From: Theobroma cacao | Lineage: Eukaryota; Streptophyta; Magnoliopsida; Malvales; Malvaceae | Reading direction: 5' to 3' | DNA length: 64,000 bases | Assembly (NCBI RefSeq): GCF_000208745.1 | Contig: NC_030858.1 | Coordinates: 36,662,486 to 36,726,485, forward strand | In this document: positions 22,848 to 34,896 of the stretch, one piece after another | Layout: the number at the start of each line of letters is the position of its first letter | How positions within the stretch are numbered: the first letter of the stretch is position 1 | Notes under the pieces: model-generated | Databases searched by the model: none | What the model saw: the letters and a program-made list of their open reading frames with translations, nothing else | Told to the model about the DNA's origin: nothing | Position numbers and translations under genes: made by a program

Positions 22848-24877
22848 ATGGATATTGATCTTACTCCAAAGTTGGCCAAGAAAGTGTACGGTGAAAATGG
22901 TGGTAGCTACCATGCTTGGTGCCCTGATGAACTCCCTATGTTGCGGCAAGGCAACATCGGTGCAGCCAAGTTGGCGCTTGAAAAGGATGGCTTTGCCCTT
23001 CCTCGTTACTCTGATTCTTCCAAGGTTGCTTATGTTCTTCAAGGTAATATCTTTGCAAATCTGTCTCTTTTTTTTTGTTTATGTTTCTGGGTTTTTGTCT
23101 GACTCTATGTTCCCGTAACTTTTTCTGGTTAGGGTGTCTGCTTTATCTGTAATCTGTTTTTCTTTTAATTTTTGTTGACTTATGATATATGATCAGAGGT
23201 AGGATATGATCAAAATATGTTTTTTTTTTGTTTATGTTGTTCAGTGTATATGATTCGAATTTTGTATGGATTCATTTGCTGTTTTATTTGTGGGGAAGTG
23301 AAAAGAAAGGAGTCGGTTTTGTGTAGGAATGGTTTTTGGGGTATGGAGTTTACCGGAATACTTGATTTTCTTTATTCTTGATGTTTGATGTCCTCGGATG
23401 TGGTTTTCCCGTATGGAATCTGCTCTGTGTTTTTATTCTTTGTTCTTTTTTGTGTTGCTTTTATTTGGTAGGGAAAAGACAACTTAATATATTTTTGGAA
23501 TATTGGTTATACATCAAATCAATCCTTGCTTGTGAAAGGGCCAAGAATGATTTATTTAAGTCCACAAGTCCTTCATTTTTTCATTTTTCTTATTGTTTTG
23601 TTGAGGAACCGACTGTTTTACATCGACAAATCTTTGTTTAATGGGTTTCCACATCAGTAATCACTGAGAATGGCACAGGCTGTGGTTTTTTTCCCCAAAT
23701 TGTATTTTTGATCTAATTGAAATACCAATAGGCAATATATCAGAATCGAAGGGCTATTTTGTAAAATTATAGTACTATCATATTTTGTTTCTGCAAGCAA
23801 TTCATAGTCTTTGTTTCTGTAATCGAAATATTGCAATCCATCTCCATCTGTATGTTTGATCTCTTCACTGACTTAGCTCCTTGGTATGACTTTATGTAGG
23901 AGCTGGTGTTGGTGGAATTGTCCTTCCTGAATCAGAAGAGAAAGTGATTGCAATTAAGAAGGGTGATGCTATTGCTCTTCCTTTTGGTGTTATTACCTGG
24001 TGGTATAACAAGGAGGACACTGACTTGGTGGTGCTCTTTCTGGGCGATACCTCAAAAGGCCACAAAGCTGGTCAGTTTACTGATTTCTTTTTGACGGGCA
24101 CCAACGGCATCTTCACTGGCTTCACAACTGAGTTTGTGAAACGAGCATGGGATGTGGATGATGACACCGTCAAGGCCCTCCTCGGGAAGCAAACAGGCAA
24201 AGGCATTGTCAAGCTTGATGCCAATGTCAAGATGCCTGAGCCCAAGCCAGAACACCGACAAGGATTGGCGTTGAACTGTGAGGAGGCGCCATTAGATACG
24301 GATATTAAGAATGCTGGCAACGTGGTGGTGTTGAATACTAGAAATCTTCCTTTGGTCGGTCAGGTTGGGCTTGGTGCTGATCTTGTCAGGTTGGAAGGAA
24401 ACGCAATGTGCTCCCCTGGTTTTTCCTGTGATTCAGCACTGCAGGTGACTTACATTGTTAAGGGCAGTGGCCGTCTCCAGGTTGTCGGCGTTGATGGCAA
24501 AAGGGTCCTGGAAACCGTTGTGAAGGCCGGCAATCTGTTGATTGTACCAAGGTTCTTTGTCGTTTCAAAGATTGCTGATCCAGATGGTTTGTCATGGTTC
24601 TCCATCATCACTACTCCCAAGTAAATCAATTCTTTCCTGACCCAGGCTTCAACTTTCAATTCTTTAACATTCAACTGTTGTCTAATTCTGATATATTTCT
24701 TCTTCTTTTTCTATGTTTCCCAGCCCTGTATTCACCCATTTGGCTGGAAGCATTGGGACTTGGAAGGCTCTATCTCCTGAAGTGCTTAGGGCATCTTTCA
24801 ACATTCCTGATGAGACAGAGAAGCTTTTCCGCTCCAAGAGAACCTCGGATGCCATCTTCTTTCCCCCACCAAAATGA
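22848..24877 (+). CDS. Two-cupin 11S globulin-like protein (glutelin type-D/legumin-like)
   Basis: Three exons, 22848-23043, 23900-24620 and 24724-24877, give 356 residues. If the second intron is kept, the frame stops at once (CCC AAG TAA), so splicing is needed for the last 50 residues. The protein starts MDIDLTPKLAKKVYGENGG and has no signal peptide, unlike true seed-storage legumins. Two beta-barrel cupin domains are visible. The first, at about residues 40-160, contains YVLQGAGVGGIVLPESEEK and IALPFGVITWWYN. The second, at about 200-340, contains MCSPGFSCDSALQVTYIVKG and VVKAGNLLIVPRFFVVSK. It closely matches the plant cytosolic cupins typified by At1g07750 and At2g28680. Their function is not established. 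Descent from the storage-globulin fold is the family view. The neighbouring RAD51D and dirigent genes keep the Arabidopsis order. Confidence 0.94.
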
Positions 24878-26156
24878 AGAAACAAAGCTTCCTTTTAAGC
24901 TACTAGAACTAGGATGGGGAATTCCAATAAATGTGATTCTGAACTGGATTTTTCCTTATGTCAGTGGATGATGTGATATCAAACATGGTTTAATTTTTCA
25001 CATATGAGTTAATAGTTTACCCCTTCCCGCAACTATTGTTATATATATATATTGTTTCGACAATATGAAAAATTGGAAAACAAAAAATTACATTCAAGTC
25101 ATATTGGCTCTTTTTTTTTTTTTTTCGCTTTCAAAATTGAAAGTGAAGCAATTTTTTTTCTTCTTGCTATAAAATAGAACAAAATTGTAGAACCAAACAA
25201 AAAAAAGAAAAAAATTAAAAAATGTAAATCATAATTTGCTTAAAAATAAATTAATGGGTAATAGAATAGTCTTAACAGAAATGCGATAAATTGTACTTAA
25301 GCCCTTTTCAATTAGTATCTTGTGGATAACTTCTATTTCCATTTAAGCTAAGTTGTAAATTTTGTTGAATGAAATTATCAAGATACATTGGATTCAAAAT
25401 TCACCTATTTATTTGGCAATTGGATAGTGGGATTTACCTATAAATTTGATACAAGTTCATTTGGACTCTTTGTTAACTATAGAGAAGATTGCTAGTTAGG
25501 TAATAATCTTGATTCAAATGGTCATCTTTATTGTGAATCATTGCGTAGATTCGTTGACTACACATAATGAAGATTTGCTTTTGGGACTTCATATATTTGA
25601 GTCCTTCCAGAAGCAATATTTACATGTCTTTTTGCTAATAATTTAGGAGTTGCTTAGATTAGAATGATGTAATTTTTGTATTTGTTTCTTTCCCACTTAT
25701 ATATATATATATATATATATATAATCAACTATTTGTTTATACTTAAAATTTTTTTTGTAATTTTATTGAAAAAGTTAACAATCTATCCCATTGTGAGAAT
25801 AGAAGTTATTTACATATACTAATTAAGAAAAAAAAACTAATTAGGAAAAATGTGAAAAAAATTGAAATAAGATAAATAGAATTTACACGAAAGTATAATG
25901 ATATTTTTCATAAAAAATAAAATTATAATTTTATTTTTCATTTGTAGATGTTGGGCTCTTTTATATCTTTTTGGGTTTGCATCCTTGAGTTTTGCGTTAT
26001 TGAGCCCGAGGCGTTGGTACTCTCATGGGCTCGTTCTTTTAATTAAATCAAGCGCCGTTTTCGCATTTTCTTCTAATTTACTTTTCATGCCCTCTCCCGC
26101 GCGCGCAAAAAACCTACTCCCGCTTCTGCCTCTGGTCTCTCTAGTTTAGACCAAAA
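24878..26156. other. Cupin 3' UTR and AT-rich spacer
   Basis: A 3' UTR with AATAAA-like signal near 24926 is followed by AT-rich sequence with a (TA)n microsatellite at 25698-25723. The last 150 bases are GC-richer (GCGCGCGC-containing) and probably form the RAD51D promoter and leader. No gene is seen. Confidence 0.5.
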
Positions 26157-28829
26157 ATGGCGCCGTTGAAAAATCTAGAGCAAGACTATACGATTATAGA
26201 CTCCAATTTCCTAAATTTCTGCGCTTCTCACGGAATTTTCTCAGGTCTATTTATTTTCCCCCCAACAAAATTTTTTTCATTCCCTTCTTTTTCCATTTTG
26301 GGTCCTTCTAAATGTTTGATTTTGCATATGAACCCTTCGCAGTCGAAGATTTCCTGATTCATGATCTCTATAAGTTAGCCGCTTTCGCGGAACAAAATAT
26401 TTCTTCAGAGAGATTAAAGGAGGTTAGATTTAAGAAATATCCTTTGTTTTATCTTTTCTTTTCTTTTTTCTTTTTTAAATTGTAACTTACGATTTTTGTT
26501 TATTTGGGGGTGGGGGCATTTAGGGAATTACACAAGTCCTCTCTATCATAGATGATATGCATCAGCCATGGTTGAATGGGATGGAATTGTTGGAAGATGC
26601 TAAAAGGAATAAACACTCTTTACCAACTGGAATTCAAGGGTATAATTGTCACTTAATTTCTTATAATGTTAATTGTGGGTACAATGAGGAATTTGATGAA
26701 GTATTGTTCATGTAGGATTGATTTTTTACTTGGAGGTGGAATCCGTGTTGGCCAATTAACTGAATTAGTTGGACCATCATCCTCTGGTAAAACACAAGTA
26801 AGAATTAATTCCCCCTTTTTTTTTTATGTGTTAGTGAAAATTTATGCAGAAACTGTTATGTTATGTCTTTGATTGTACCTATATAAGTTCTTTGCGCAAG
26901 TTAATGATGACAAATGTTCTGGTTTTGGGTCATGAGAGTCACCAGTTTAGTACATTATGAGGTAAGAGCCCAATGTACAATTCTCCATCATCATATGAAG
27001 CAACTATTTTTGTTGTAGTCTCGATTTCATACTTTGCTAGAGAATGTTAAGTGGTTAGGTCTATTGTTTGTTTTTGTTTTGTTTGTAAATTGGGTTAGCT
27101 TGTTTTGCTTTGTAAGGTTAATAATCAGGTTCTACTTGATGACAAGAGTGGGAGTTCATTCGTTTCATAATTATCATCATTGATGTTTTTGCCTGTTTAA
27201 AAACTGAATTCTGGGTGAAGTTGAGGCTGGCCTATAAATTGCCTCAAAGGTTGTTTTTTGTTTCTAAATTAGGACAAGTTGTGTTGTTTCTAGGGACTAG
27301 GATGAACTAATCTGGTTCTACTTGATCCCTAAAATATCTTCGTAATGAGACCATAAGTCTGTTTGTTTTGTCATTAAACATTTTTTTTATCTGTTTAAAA
27401 GCTGATTCAAATTCTTGGTGATGTTGAGGTTTGCCTACAAACTGCATCAAATGTGGCGAGTAATCATATGGGCACTGTTGTGTACTTAGATACAGGCAAC
27501 TCTTTTTCCCCTCAACGCATTGCCCACTTCCTTGGAATGACTAATGAGCTTGCATCTTCTGAGGTGAAATATTTCATTTTTATTATTCTATTTATTTCTT
27601 AGTTCCTTTCTTTATCTTATATCCTTACACTTCTATTTTTCCTTTTGATGCTAACTCACTTTGGTCTCTACTTGTTTGTCATTTTGCAGATCAAAAACCA
27701 AATTCTGCAAAGAGTAATGAGCAACATATTGTGTCACTCTGTGTTTGACATCTTTGAGATGTTTGATGTGCTACATAAGCTAGAATATCGATTGAGATCT
27801 CAGGTTTCAATGAAATGAAGAATCCACACTGTTATGCTTTGATTGACTTTCATTTTCTAGTGTTATTGACCAAGTGAACATCAGTTCAGGACAGAGGAGT
27901 CTGTCAGATGCGATTGCTAATAATTGATTCAATCTCATTGCTGATCACCCCTGTACTCGGAGGAACCAGCTCACAGGGTATATATACACGCATCACTATT
28001 TCCTCTGGTATATTATGTACTAATTTGCAGATCAATATTTAGATAGAAGGTTCTTTTTCAAGTAGAATGAAAAAGAAAAAAGAAAAACAAATGGTTTTTT
28101 CTTTTTCCCATGTTAATAATTAGAGAGCCTACTCTATGTGTTTCTTTGTTCGTTCATAGGACTGAACATGTCATATACTGCCAATATGCATATAAGGAGT
28201 CGTTAATTCAAGCTTAATGTATTCAGGGCGTGCTTTGATGGTTTCTGCTGGATATTTGCTGAAAAAGCTTGCAGATCAGCATAATCTTGCGGTGCTTGTA
28301 AGTTTTGCTCTTGAAGCAATTCTGTGCTAGCATGACTTGACCAATAAAATTCTAAAATTTGACTACCATTGCTTCCAACCAGTAATTTCTAGCCATATAA
28401 CTATTTCTCCTTGTAATAGCTATTCATTAGGAATCTTATTATAGGTGACCAATCATACAGTGGGTGGTGAGGGAGGGACTTCCAAACCAGCTCTTGGAGA
28501 GAGTTGGAAGAGCATCCCACATTCAAGGCTTCTTCTGTCCTGTGACCGTGGGAGCAATGTCTGCAATGTTTCCATTTTAAAACACCCATCCATGGTATGC
28601 TCACATGTTCATGTTTCTCAAATTCTCCACATTCATAAATTATTGCTTTCATGCATGCCTTTACCTTGCAGCTTTTATCTTGTTTTAGTAATCACTTTGC
28701 ATTGCTCCTAATTATGGTCTGCAACTGAAAAGCACTTAGCGGTCCTTACAACCTTCTTAACCATTCGTTTAATTTACTTTTTCACATTTATATTAGGCTT
28801 CTGGCGAGGCTGCAAGGTTTGTGATTTAG
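26157..28829 (+). CDS. RAD51D: DNA repair protein RAD51D (RAD51 paralogue)
   Basis: Ten exons: 26157-26244, 26343-26422, 26524-26639, 26716-26797, 27429-27563, 27690-27803, 27890-27977, 28227-28297, 28445-28594 and 28797-28829. They total 957 bases, 318 residues, close to the 322 I recall for Arabidopsis. Residues 1-60 form the N-terminal helical domain ([28 protein letters not shown]). The RecA-type ATPase core has Walker A GPSSSGKT at 114-121 and Walker B LLIID at 214-218. [21 protein letters not shown] and [19 protein letters not shown] follow family order. RAD51D works in the BCDX2 complex (RAD51B-C-D-XRCC2), helping RAD51 load during homologous recombination. In Arabidopsis it also affects SNI1-linked defence-gene control. 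The short last exon ([10 protein letters not shown]) and stop are the least certain part. Confidence 0.92.
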
Positions 28830-30780
28830 GGCAGACTATACAGGTGAGCTTGCGATGTAAAGAAAATAGTAAAAATGGAGCTGTTTCATGAAGTAAAAAT
28901 GCTAGTTACCTTTTAAGCATAGATGATCTCAGCTGCATTATTCAGGAACAGATGTAATTCAATTGTATATGGCAAGTGCTGATTGTTTTGACTGCTTTCT
29001 CTTCTCTTCTTCTTCTTCTTCTTCTTCTTCTCTCAATGTCTTATTGATTGATATAGGATGTTTAAGGGTCTATTATTGGTTTGACTTACGAAACTCTTCT
29101 CCTTGTATTAAATCAATGTTATTACCACCAAAGTCATGAAGGAAAGTTGTTAGTGCTGAAGCTTTTAGCTGTGTGAAGAACTGCATTTCAAATGAATCTT
29201 TGTATCTATTGTCAAGCTGAAGTTTAGAATCTTTCTCCTAATGCTGGCAGAAGTGTCTAAATCAATTTTATTCAAGGTTGCTTTCTTTTCATGATACCTT
29301 TCATGGTGGGTCAATTTCAGGGGGGGAGGGGGGGTTCATTGAAGTAAAGTCAGTAAGAGAAACCACCTTCAGAGCCCCAAAATAAAATCAACATAGAAGA
29401 TGGAACGGGTAAGCAAGCGTTTGAACATAGGCTCCTTCCCGGCCCCTTCTGTACCAGGCTCCCACCAGTTCTAGCCTCTAGCTGGCCAAACTTGATTAGG
29501 ATTTAGCAGTCAGTGCAGGAGCAAGGCAGTTGGAGGTCTGTTCTTAGTCCTTAGCCTAGATGTAGAATCTAGATGAGTCTCTCCAATAGCCATGAGGCCG
29601 GATTAAGACTCATGATTTTACTCTATAACCAACAAACTAATTGAGGTAAATAGAGGCCTCCAGTGGACTTTAGCAATGCTGTGTGTTATTCATAGTTTCA
29701 ATCATGTTTGTTTACTGCAAAATGCTGAGTTTATTAATATCCCAAGTGCCATGGTTAATGAAAACCGCTGGTCACCTCGATTATAATGCCTCATCATCTC
29801 TCAGAATCGAATAACATAGTCAACTATCATCACCAAGAATTCCCGTTGATTGAAAAAGGACTCATGACAATTATTCTTGCTAGCGGCCATCTTGAACTCT
29901 CTAGGGGGACTCTTGTGGAGGACAAAAGCTAATCCTGCTGGTTCATAGAGGGCAACTTAAGCCAAATTCATGGTACTTCAGCTTACCATTTATGTACCTA
30001 ACCTGAAAATTTACACTTCCAAAAAGCTCACTCGTATACCTTACACGTAAATTTCTAGTTTAGTTTCACTCTAGCATGATCATTAAAAAGATGGCAGGAC
30101 TCCTACTTCCAATTTTTTTGTTGTTCATTGGGTAAATTGCATGATGAGAGTTAGTTCTCTTCTTTCTATAAACCCTTCAATCTTTACTAAAGGCAGGATT
30201 CACCACACATTCGGTACACCATCAAAGGCTGTTGAAGTTTGTGATTCCAGTAGCTGAAAGTTCAAATAAGGGCGCGAATTAACAGTGTTGAAGGAGAAGA
30301 CTGAAGGGTGTTTTACGGCATCGTTTTTGCTTCTTTCATTTTTATGTTGAAACGCAACGTGTAGTGTTGTTTCTTTTGTCATGCCTTTAGTTGCTTAAGT
30401 CATACGACTTAGCCTATTGTCGTTTCATGAGTCTGTTTGTTAAGCCGATAAAGGCTGTGTTTATTTTCTTTGCTTCTTTTTTTAGCTGTTAAGAACCGTT
30501 GCTGGCGCAAAATCAATGCTTTGATTGTTGTGCTCAGCAGTTTTTCTCTTCTTTTTTGTGCTCATTATAGATCTGAGCTTCGTGGAAGAGATTGTAATCA
30601 CGAGGCAAGAGTTGGTATATATACTACGGATGAAAACTGAATCAGTGGCTTGTTGGTTCCAAAAATTTCCTTTGTTCTCGTCTTGCTCTGTTTCTCATAT
30701 TACTCTCTGAAAATCATCTCTACCGAATCTTGTGAGCTTCATTTGCAATTTTCTTCAAAGGACACTTACAGAATGTTAGC
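28830..30780. other. Intergenic region with CTT microsatellite
   Basis: Contains (TTC)n at about 29006-29031 and a G-run near 29324-29336. A GC-richer tract at 29330-29600 has no open frame of note and no recognisable element. I see no gene. Confidence 0.45.
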
Positions 30781-30827
30781 CATAGACAGGTGAAGATAAG
30801 GGAGTAAGGTGGGAGAGGGAGATTAAT

Positions 30828-31499
30828 ATGCATTTAGATACGACAGCCACTGCAATTGAATGGGCACTGGCCGAGCTCATCAACAACCCAGCAGTGCTTG
30901 AGAAAGCGAGGCAGGTGATGGAAAAAGTTGTTGGAAACAATAGAATAGTACAAGAATCAGACACTGCAAATCTTCCATACATTCAAGCTATCATATAGGA
31001 AACACTTCGGCTTCACCCACCAGTCCCTATGCTCACAAGATAATCAAGACAAGATTGTAACATAAACGGATACCATATTCCTGCAAAAACAATACTTTTT
31101 GTAAACACATGGGCTATCGGAAGGGACCCTAAGAACTGGGAAAACCCTTTGCAATTTCTGCCTGAACGATTCTTGCCTGGCCATGGAATTGATAATGGGA
31201 CAAGTGTTTCAGATGTTAAAGGACAACATTTTCAACTGTTACCATTTGGTACTGGGAGGAGGGATTGCCTCGGCATCTCATTAGCCCTGCAAGAATTGGC
31301 GACTGTGGTGGCAGCCATCATTCAATGCTTTGATTTGAAGGTGTTCACTCAGGTGGTTACTCCTGATGGAATGAAATCCTGTGGCAGAGATGTTGTTGAT
31401 ATGACTGACCGGCCTGGATTAACAGCTCCAAGGGCAAACGATCTTGTCTGCATTCCAGTGCTTCGATGTAAACAACTTAATGTCTTGGAACCTGTTTGA
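30828..31499 (+). pseudogene. CYP93-like cytochrome P450, exon-2 fragment with two stops
   Basis: One frame reads from the I-helix ([20 protein letters not shown]) to the C-terminus of an A-type P450. It includes the K-helix ETLRLHPP, the PERF region (LPERFLPG), [18 protein letters not shown] with the haem-ligand cysteine, and the [14 protein letters not shown] end. [10 protein letters not shown] and the C-terminal spacing resemble CYP93 (flavone/isoflavone synthase group). Two in-frame stops break it: TAG at 30996-30998, just before ETLRLHPP, and TAA at 31041-31043, in the segment after PMLTR. There is no frameshift. Upstream of DTTA the similarity stops (NMHL replaces the expected AG motif), and the first exon is absent from the preceding 2 kb. 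It is therefore a truncated gene relic and should not make a functional enzyme. Confidence 0.88.
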
Positions 31500-31966
31500 A
31501 AAAAATCTGAATCGTTCTAGATAACTCTCATAGTCCATAGCTATATTACTTTAATGGCAGTTTCCAAAATTTTTGCATTGTTGTAGGATGGTTAAGTTTC
31601 TGTCACGAGATCCGAAAATTTGATATTGATTTTCAGATTATGAAGAATATTAGCTGTCCCAGGTTCTAACAAAACGTACTGTATGGTATGATTTTTTATA
31701 GATTAGAATGCAGATCCTGCTGTATCCTGGAATATGTTAAAATAGAGTCTAGAGAGTCAGGACAGCCTCAGCAACCTGAAAAAGTGAAAAAAACCCGACC
31801 CAAACTGGCCGACTCCCGGCCCATTCACAACTCTAATATTGTGTTTTTTCTTCTCAGCTCTTCATATTCCTTTTTATTTTCTTTCTGGGATAACTCAGCT
31901 CTTCATATTCTTTTTCCCATTTTCTCGCAATTTTTCATAGGAATCAAAACATTTTTTTCCCTTCTA
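31500..31966. other. Spacer and PPR gene leader
   Basis: An open frame continues upstream of the chosen PPR start to 31688, but those 93 codons read like translated non-coding sequence (runs of Phe and Ser). I treat 31688-31966 as 5' leader. Confidence 0.45.
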
Positions 31967-33391
31967 ATGTTCCATTCTTCCTCAAGAGTGTCAAGACCTA
32001 TAAACCAAATACAACGAATTCTAGTAAAGCATTTCGTGATTATCCACAGACATTCTAAACATTACCACACTTTTGGTCCTAAAAAACCAACGACCAAACC
32101 CGACCATGAAACTCCTCAAAAAACCACAAAAAACCGACGCAGAAAATGGCCACCGAACCCTTTTGTCACAAATTTGAAAGAAATACAAGACCCAGATGAA
32201 GCTTTGTCTCTTTTCCATGAATATTACCAAATGGGGTATAAACATGATTATCCCTCATATTCTTCTCTGATTTACAAACTTGCAAAGTCTCGAAATTTCG
32301 AAGCTGTTGAAACCCTTCTTGGCTATTTGCAAAATCTTAATATTCATTGCCAGGAAACCCTTTTTAATGCTTTGTTTGAAAGTTATGGAAAAGCCCATTT
32401 GATTGAAAAAGCCATTGAACTTTTCCATAAAATGCCTTCTTTTAATTGTGTCCGCACGGTTCAATCTTTGAACTCGGTTCTTAATGCTCTTGTCGATAAC
32501 GATAGGTTTTTTGATGCAAAAGTGATCTTTGATAAGTCACCAAAGATGGGTTTTCGCCCGAATTCGACAACATTCAATGTAATGATCAAAGGGCTGCTTA
32601 AAAGGGAGGCGTTTGATGAAGCTTGCTGTTTGTTTGATGAAATGCTTGAGAGAAACGTGGAACCCAGTGTTGTTACTTACAATAGTTTTATAGGGTTTTT
32701 GTGTAAAAAGGGTGAGATGGAAAATGCTGAAGGTTTAGTTGAAGACATGGTTAAGAAAGGGAAGTATCCAAATGCTGTGACTTATGCTTTGTTAATGGAA
32801 GGTTTGTGTTCTCTAGGTAAATACAAGGAAGCTAAAAAACTGATGTTTGATATGGAATATAAAGGTTGTAAAACAAAAGTTATTAACTTTGGGGTTTTGA
32901 TGACCTATCTTGGAAAGAGAGGGGAGATTGAGGAAGCTAAATCATTGCTTCGTGAAATGAAGAAAAGGCGGTTTAAGCCCGATGTTGTGATTTACAATAT
33001 ATTGGTGAATTATCTTTGCAAGGAAGGTAGAGTTGGAGAGGCCTATAAAGTTTTGATTGAAATGCAGGTTAAAGGTTGTGAACCTAATGCTGCTACATAT
33101 AGGATGATGGTTGATGGGTTCTGTATGGTTGGGGATTTGGAAGGAGCTTTGAAGGTTTTGAATGTGATGTTCACAAGTGGACATTGTCCGCGGTTGGAAA
33201 CATTATGTCAGTTGGTTGCCGGGCTATTGAAGTGTGGGAAGATTGATGGTGCTTGCTTTGTTTTGGAGGAGATGGAGAAGAGAAAGATGAGCTTTGATTT
33301 GGAGGATTGGGGAGCTTTGGTTAGGGATGCTTGTGGTGGAGATGATACTAATGACCTCCAAACTCAACTTATCTTGGTCGCTAGTGATTAG
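31967..33391 (+). CDS. P-class pentatricopeptide repeat protein, probably mitochondrial
   Basis: Intronless, 474 residues from the ATG at 31967. The frame is open back to 31688, but the start MFHSSSRVSRPINQIQRIL gives a basic, Ser-rich, acid-free presequence typical of mitochondrial targeting. After a basic linker (KNRRRKWPPNPF) there are about ten tandem 35-residue PPR motifs to residue 455, for example TTFNVMIKGLLKREAFDEA, VTYNSFIGFLCKKGEMENA and VIYNILVNYLCKEGRVGEA. There is no E, DYW or SMR extension, so it is P-class. Such proteins bind organelle RNA one base per repeat and stabilise, splice or translate transcripts. Repeats carry N at position 5 and N or S at position 35 in at least four cases, a code that favours pyrimidines. 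It corresponds to At1g07740 by sequence and neighbourhood. Confidence 0.92.
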   Translation: MFHSSSRVSRPINQIQRILVKHFVIIHRHSKHYHTFGPKKPTTKPDHETPQKTTKNRRRKWPPNPFVTNLKEIQDPDEALSLFHEYYQMGYKHDYPSYSSLIYKLAKSRNFEAVETLLGYLQNLNIHCQETLFNALFESYGKAHLIEKAIELFHKMPSFNCVRTVQSLNSVLNALVDNDRFFDAKVIFDKSPKMGFRPNSTTFNVMIKGLLKREAFDEACCLFDEMLERNVEPSVVTYNSFIGFLCKKGEMENAEGLVEDMVKKGKYPNAVTYALLMEGLCSLGKYKEAKKLMFDMEYKGCKTKVINFGVLMTYLGKRGEIEEAKSLLREMKKRRFKPDVVIYNILVNYLCKEGRVGEAYKVLIEMQVKGCEPNAATYRMMVDGFCMVGDLEGALKVLNVMFTSGHCPRLETLCQLVAGLLKCGKIDGACFVLEEMEKRKMSFDLEDWGALVRDACGGDDTNDLQTQLILVASD

Positions 33392-33990
33392 TTAACTAGT
33401 AGATTTTCCGTGCTTCTGTTGTTGCACTCAAATTTTCCCTGTCAACCCCTGATAATCATTGTTTGAAATTCTTAGTTTACGGGGATCTTAATTCAGGTTC
33501 CAAGAAATGTATTGTTTGACTTCTAGTACTTGTAAATGCATAATAGTAAGAAAAAATCTTTCATCTTTCCTCTTTATTAATGTTTCCTCTATAATTACCT
33601 TGCAATTAGAATATGGTAGCTAGCACATGCGTACTTCTTCATCAAGACTAGCTTGATCGATACTGTGTCATTAATTATCATGCTGTATTTACGTGCGCTC
33701 AAGGTCTGAGGCAGTGGATTAGGTAGAAATATGAGACAAAACGGAACAGTATTGTTTTATGCATCCACTTTATTAAATCTACGTCTTAAAGACTGATAAT
33801 GTCTTCAAGTTCTAACCAAAACACCATTGGGATGAAGACGCAAGCACCTGCTCCATCTGATCAACTCCACAACACGCTGTCTTGGATTTAGCTTCTATAT
33901 ATGCATTACTACCCACCTTAAGTCATTATATCTCCCCAAGGAAATCTCAAATCAGCAACATCGTAGGTTTTCATCTTACCTCCCAAATTC
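33392..33990. other. PPR 3' UTR and dirigent promoter
   Basis: A TATA element (CTATATATGC) at 33895-33904 lies 87 bases before the dirigent ATG. The remainder shows no gene. Confidence 0.5.
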
Positions 33991-34896
33991 ATGGCAACCT
34001 CCACGCTCCTTCTCTCCATCACAATCTTAGCTCTCACAATCACCTGTGCGGCTGTTGCTCGAGTCCTTGATGAGGAGGACAATCCTGTTCCCACCACTGT
34101 ACCTGATGATCCTAGTTCAGTGGCACCACCCGTTGCTGGTGCTGCTCCTGTTGTTGCTTCCTCAGCTGCTGTCACTGGCACTACAGTGACCAGTGCCGCA
34201 GACCCCCACCATCCACTTACTTTCTTCATGCATGACATACTTGGCGGATCAAACCCCTCAGCAAGAGCTGTTAGTGGGATTGTCTCCAACCCAGCAGTCA
34301 GTGGTCAAGTCCCCTTTGCCAAGCCTAATGGTGCAAACCTTCCAGTTAACAATGGTGTTTCTGTCAACAGCAATAATAATGGAATCATTAACAACAACAA
34401 CGTTCCCTTTCTCACTAGCCTTGGTGGTACTAGTGCAACCAATGCCGTTCAAAACAATGGAAACAACCCAATAAATAATGGCATCGGGGGGGTTGCCGTC
34501 CTGAGTGGAGGTCAAGTCCCTGCAGGAAGTACTATTCAAAAGTTCATGTTTGGGACATTGACAGTTATAGACGATGAGCTAACTGAAGGGCATGAGCTTG
34601 GTTCAGGTTTGATTGGCAAGGCAGAAGGGTTTTATGTGGCTAGTTCCATTGATGGGAACAGCCAGACCATAGCTTTCACAGCCATGTTTGAGAGCGGTGG
34701 CTATGCGGATAGCATCAGCTTTTTTGGTGTGCATAGGACTGCTGTTTCAGAGTCCCAACTTGCAATCATGGGTGGCACTGGTAAGTACTTGAATGCTAAG
34801 GGATCCGCCATTGTCAAGACATTTCCAACTACAAACCAGCATGAAACCGATGGATTTGAGACTCTACTGCAGTTTACTGTTTATCTTTCTTACTAG
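33991..34896 (+). CDS. Dirigent protein, ESB1/DIR10-DIR25 type
   Basis: Intronless, 301 residues. Residues 1-23 are a signal peptide (LLLSITILALTITCAAVA), so the product is secreted. A Pro/Ala/Val-rich stretch (24-75) precedes LTFFMHDILGGSNPSARAVSG, the first strand of the dirigent fold. An Asn- and Gly-rich insertion of about 80 residues follows, including NGVSVNSNNNGIINNNN. The rest of the eight-stranded barrel runs from about residue 176 to the end: STIQKFMFGTLTVIDDELTE, KAEGFYVASS, AFTAMFESGG, DSISFFGVHRT and MGGTGKYLNAKGSAIVKT. This long-linker layout is that of ENHANCED SUBERIN 1 (At2g28670) and DIR25 (At1g07730). ESB1 positions lignin in the Casparian strip. A wall-lignification role is inferred. 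It converges with a paralogue 0.9 kb away. Confidence 0.94.
   Translation: MATSTLLLSITILALTITCAAVARVLDEEDNPVPTTVPDDPSSVAPPVAGAAPVVASSAAVTGTTVTSAADPHHPLTFFMHDILGGSNPSARAVSGIVSNPAVSGQVPFAKPNGANLPVNNGVSVNSNNNGIINNNNVPFLTSLGGTSATNAVQNNGNNPINNGIGGVAVLSGGQVPAGSTIQKFMFGTLTVIDDELTEGHELGSGLIGKAEGFYVASSIDGNSQTIAFTAMFESGGYADSISFFGVHRTAVSESQLAIMGGTGKYLNAKGSAIVKTFPTTNQHETDGFETLLQFTVYLSY

Noticed and set aside
24594..24971. 125-codon frame over the end of the cupin gene
   Set aside because: It reads through the intron at 24621-24723 and the final exon in the wrong frame.
31688..31966. N-terminal extension of the PPR frame
   Set aside because: The 93 added residues are low-complexity and lack targeting features, while the start at 31967 gives a proper presequence and the family's usual length.
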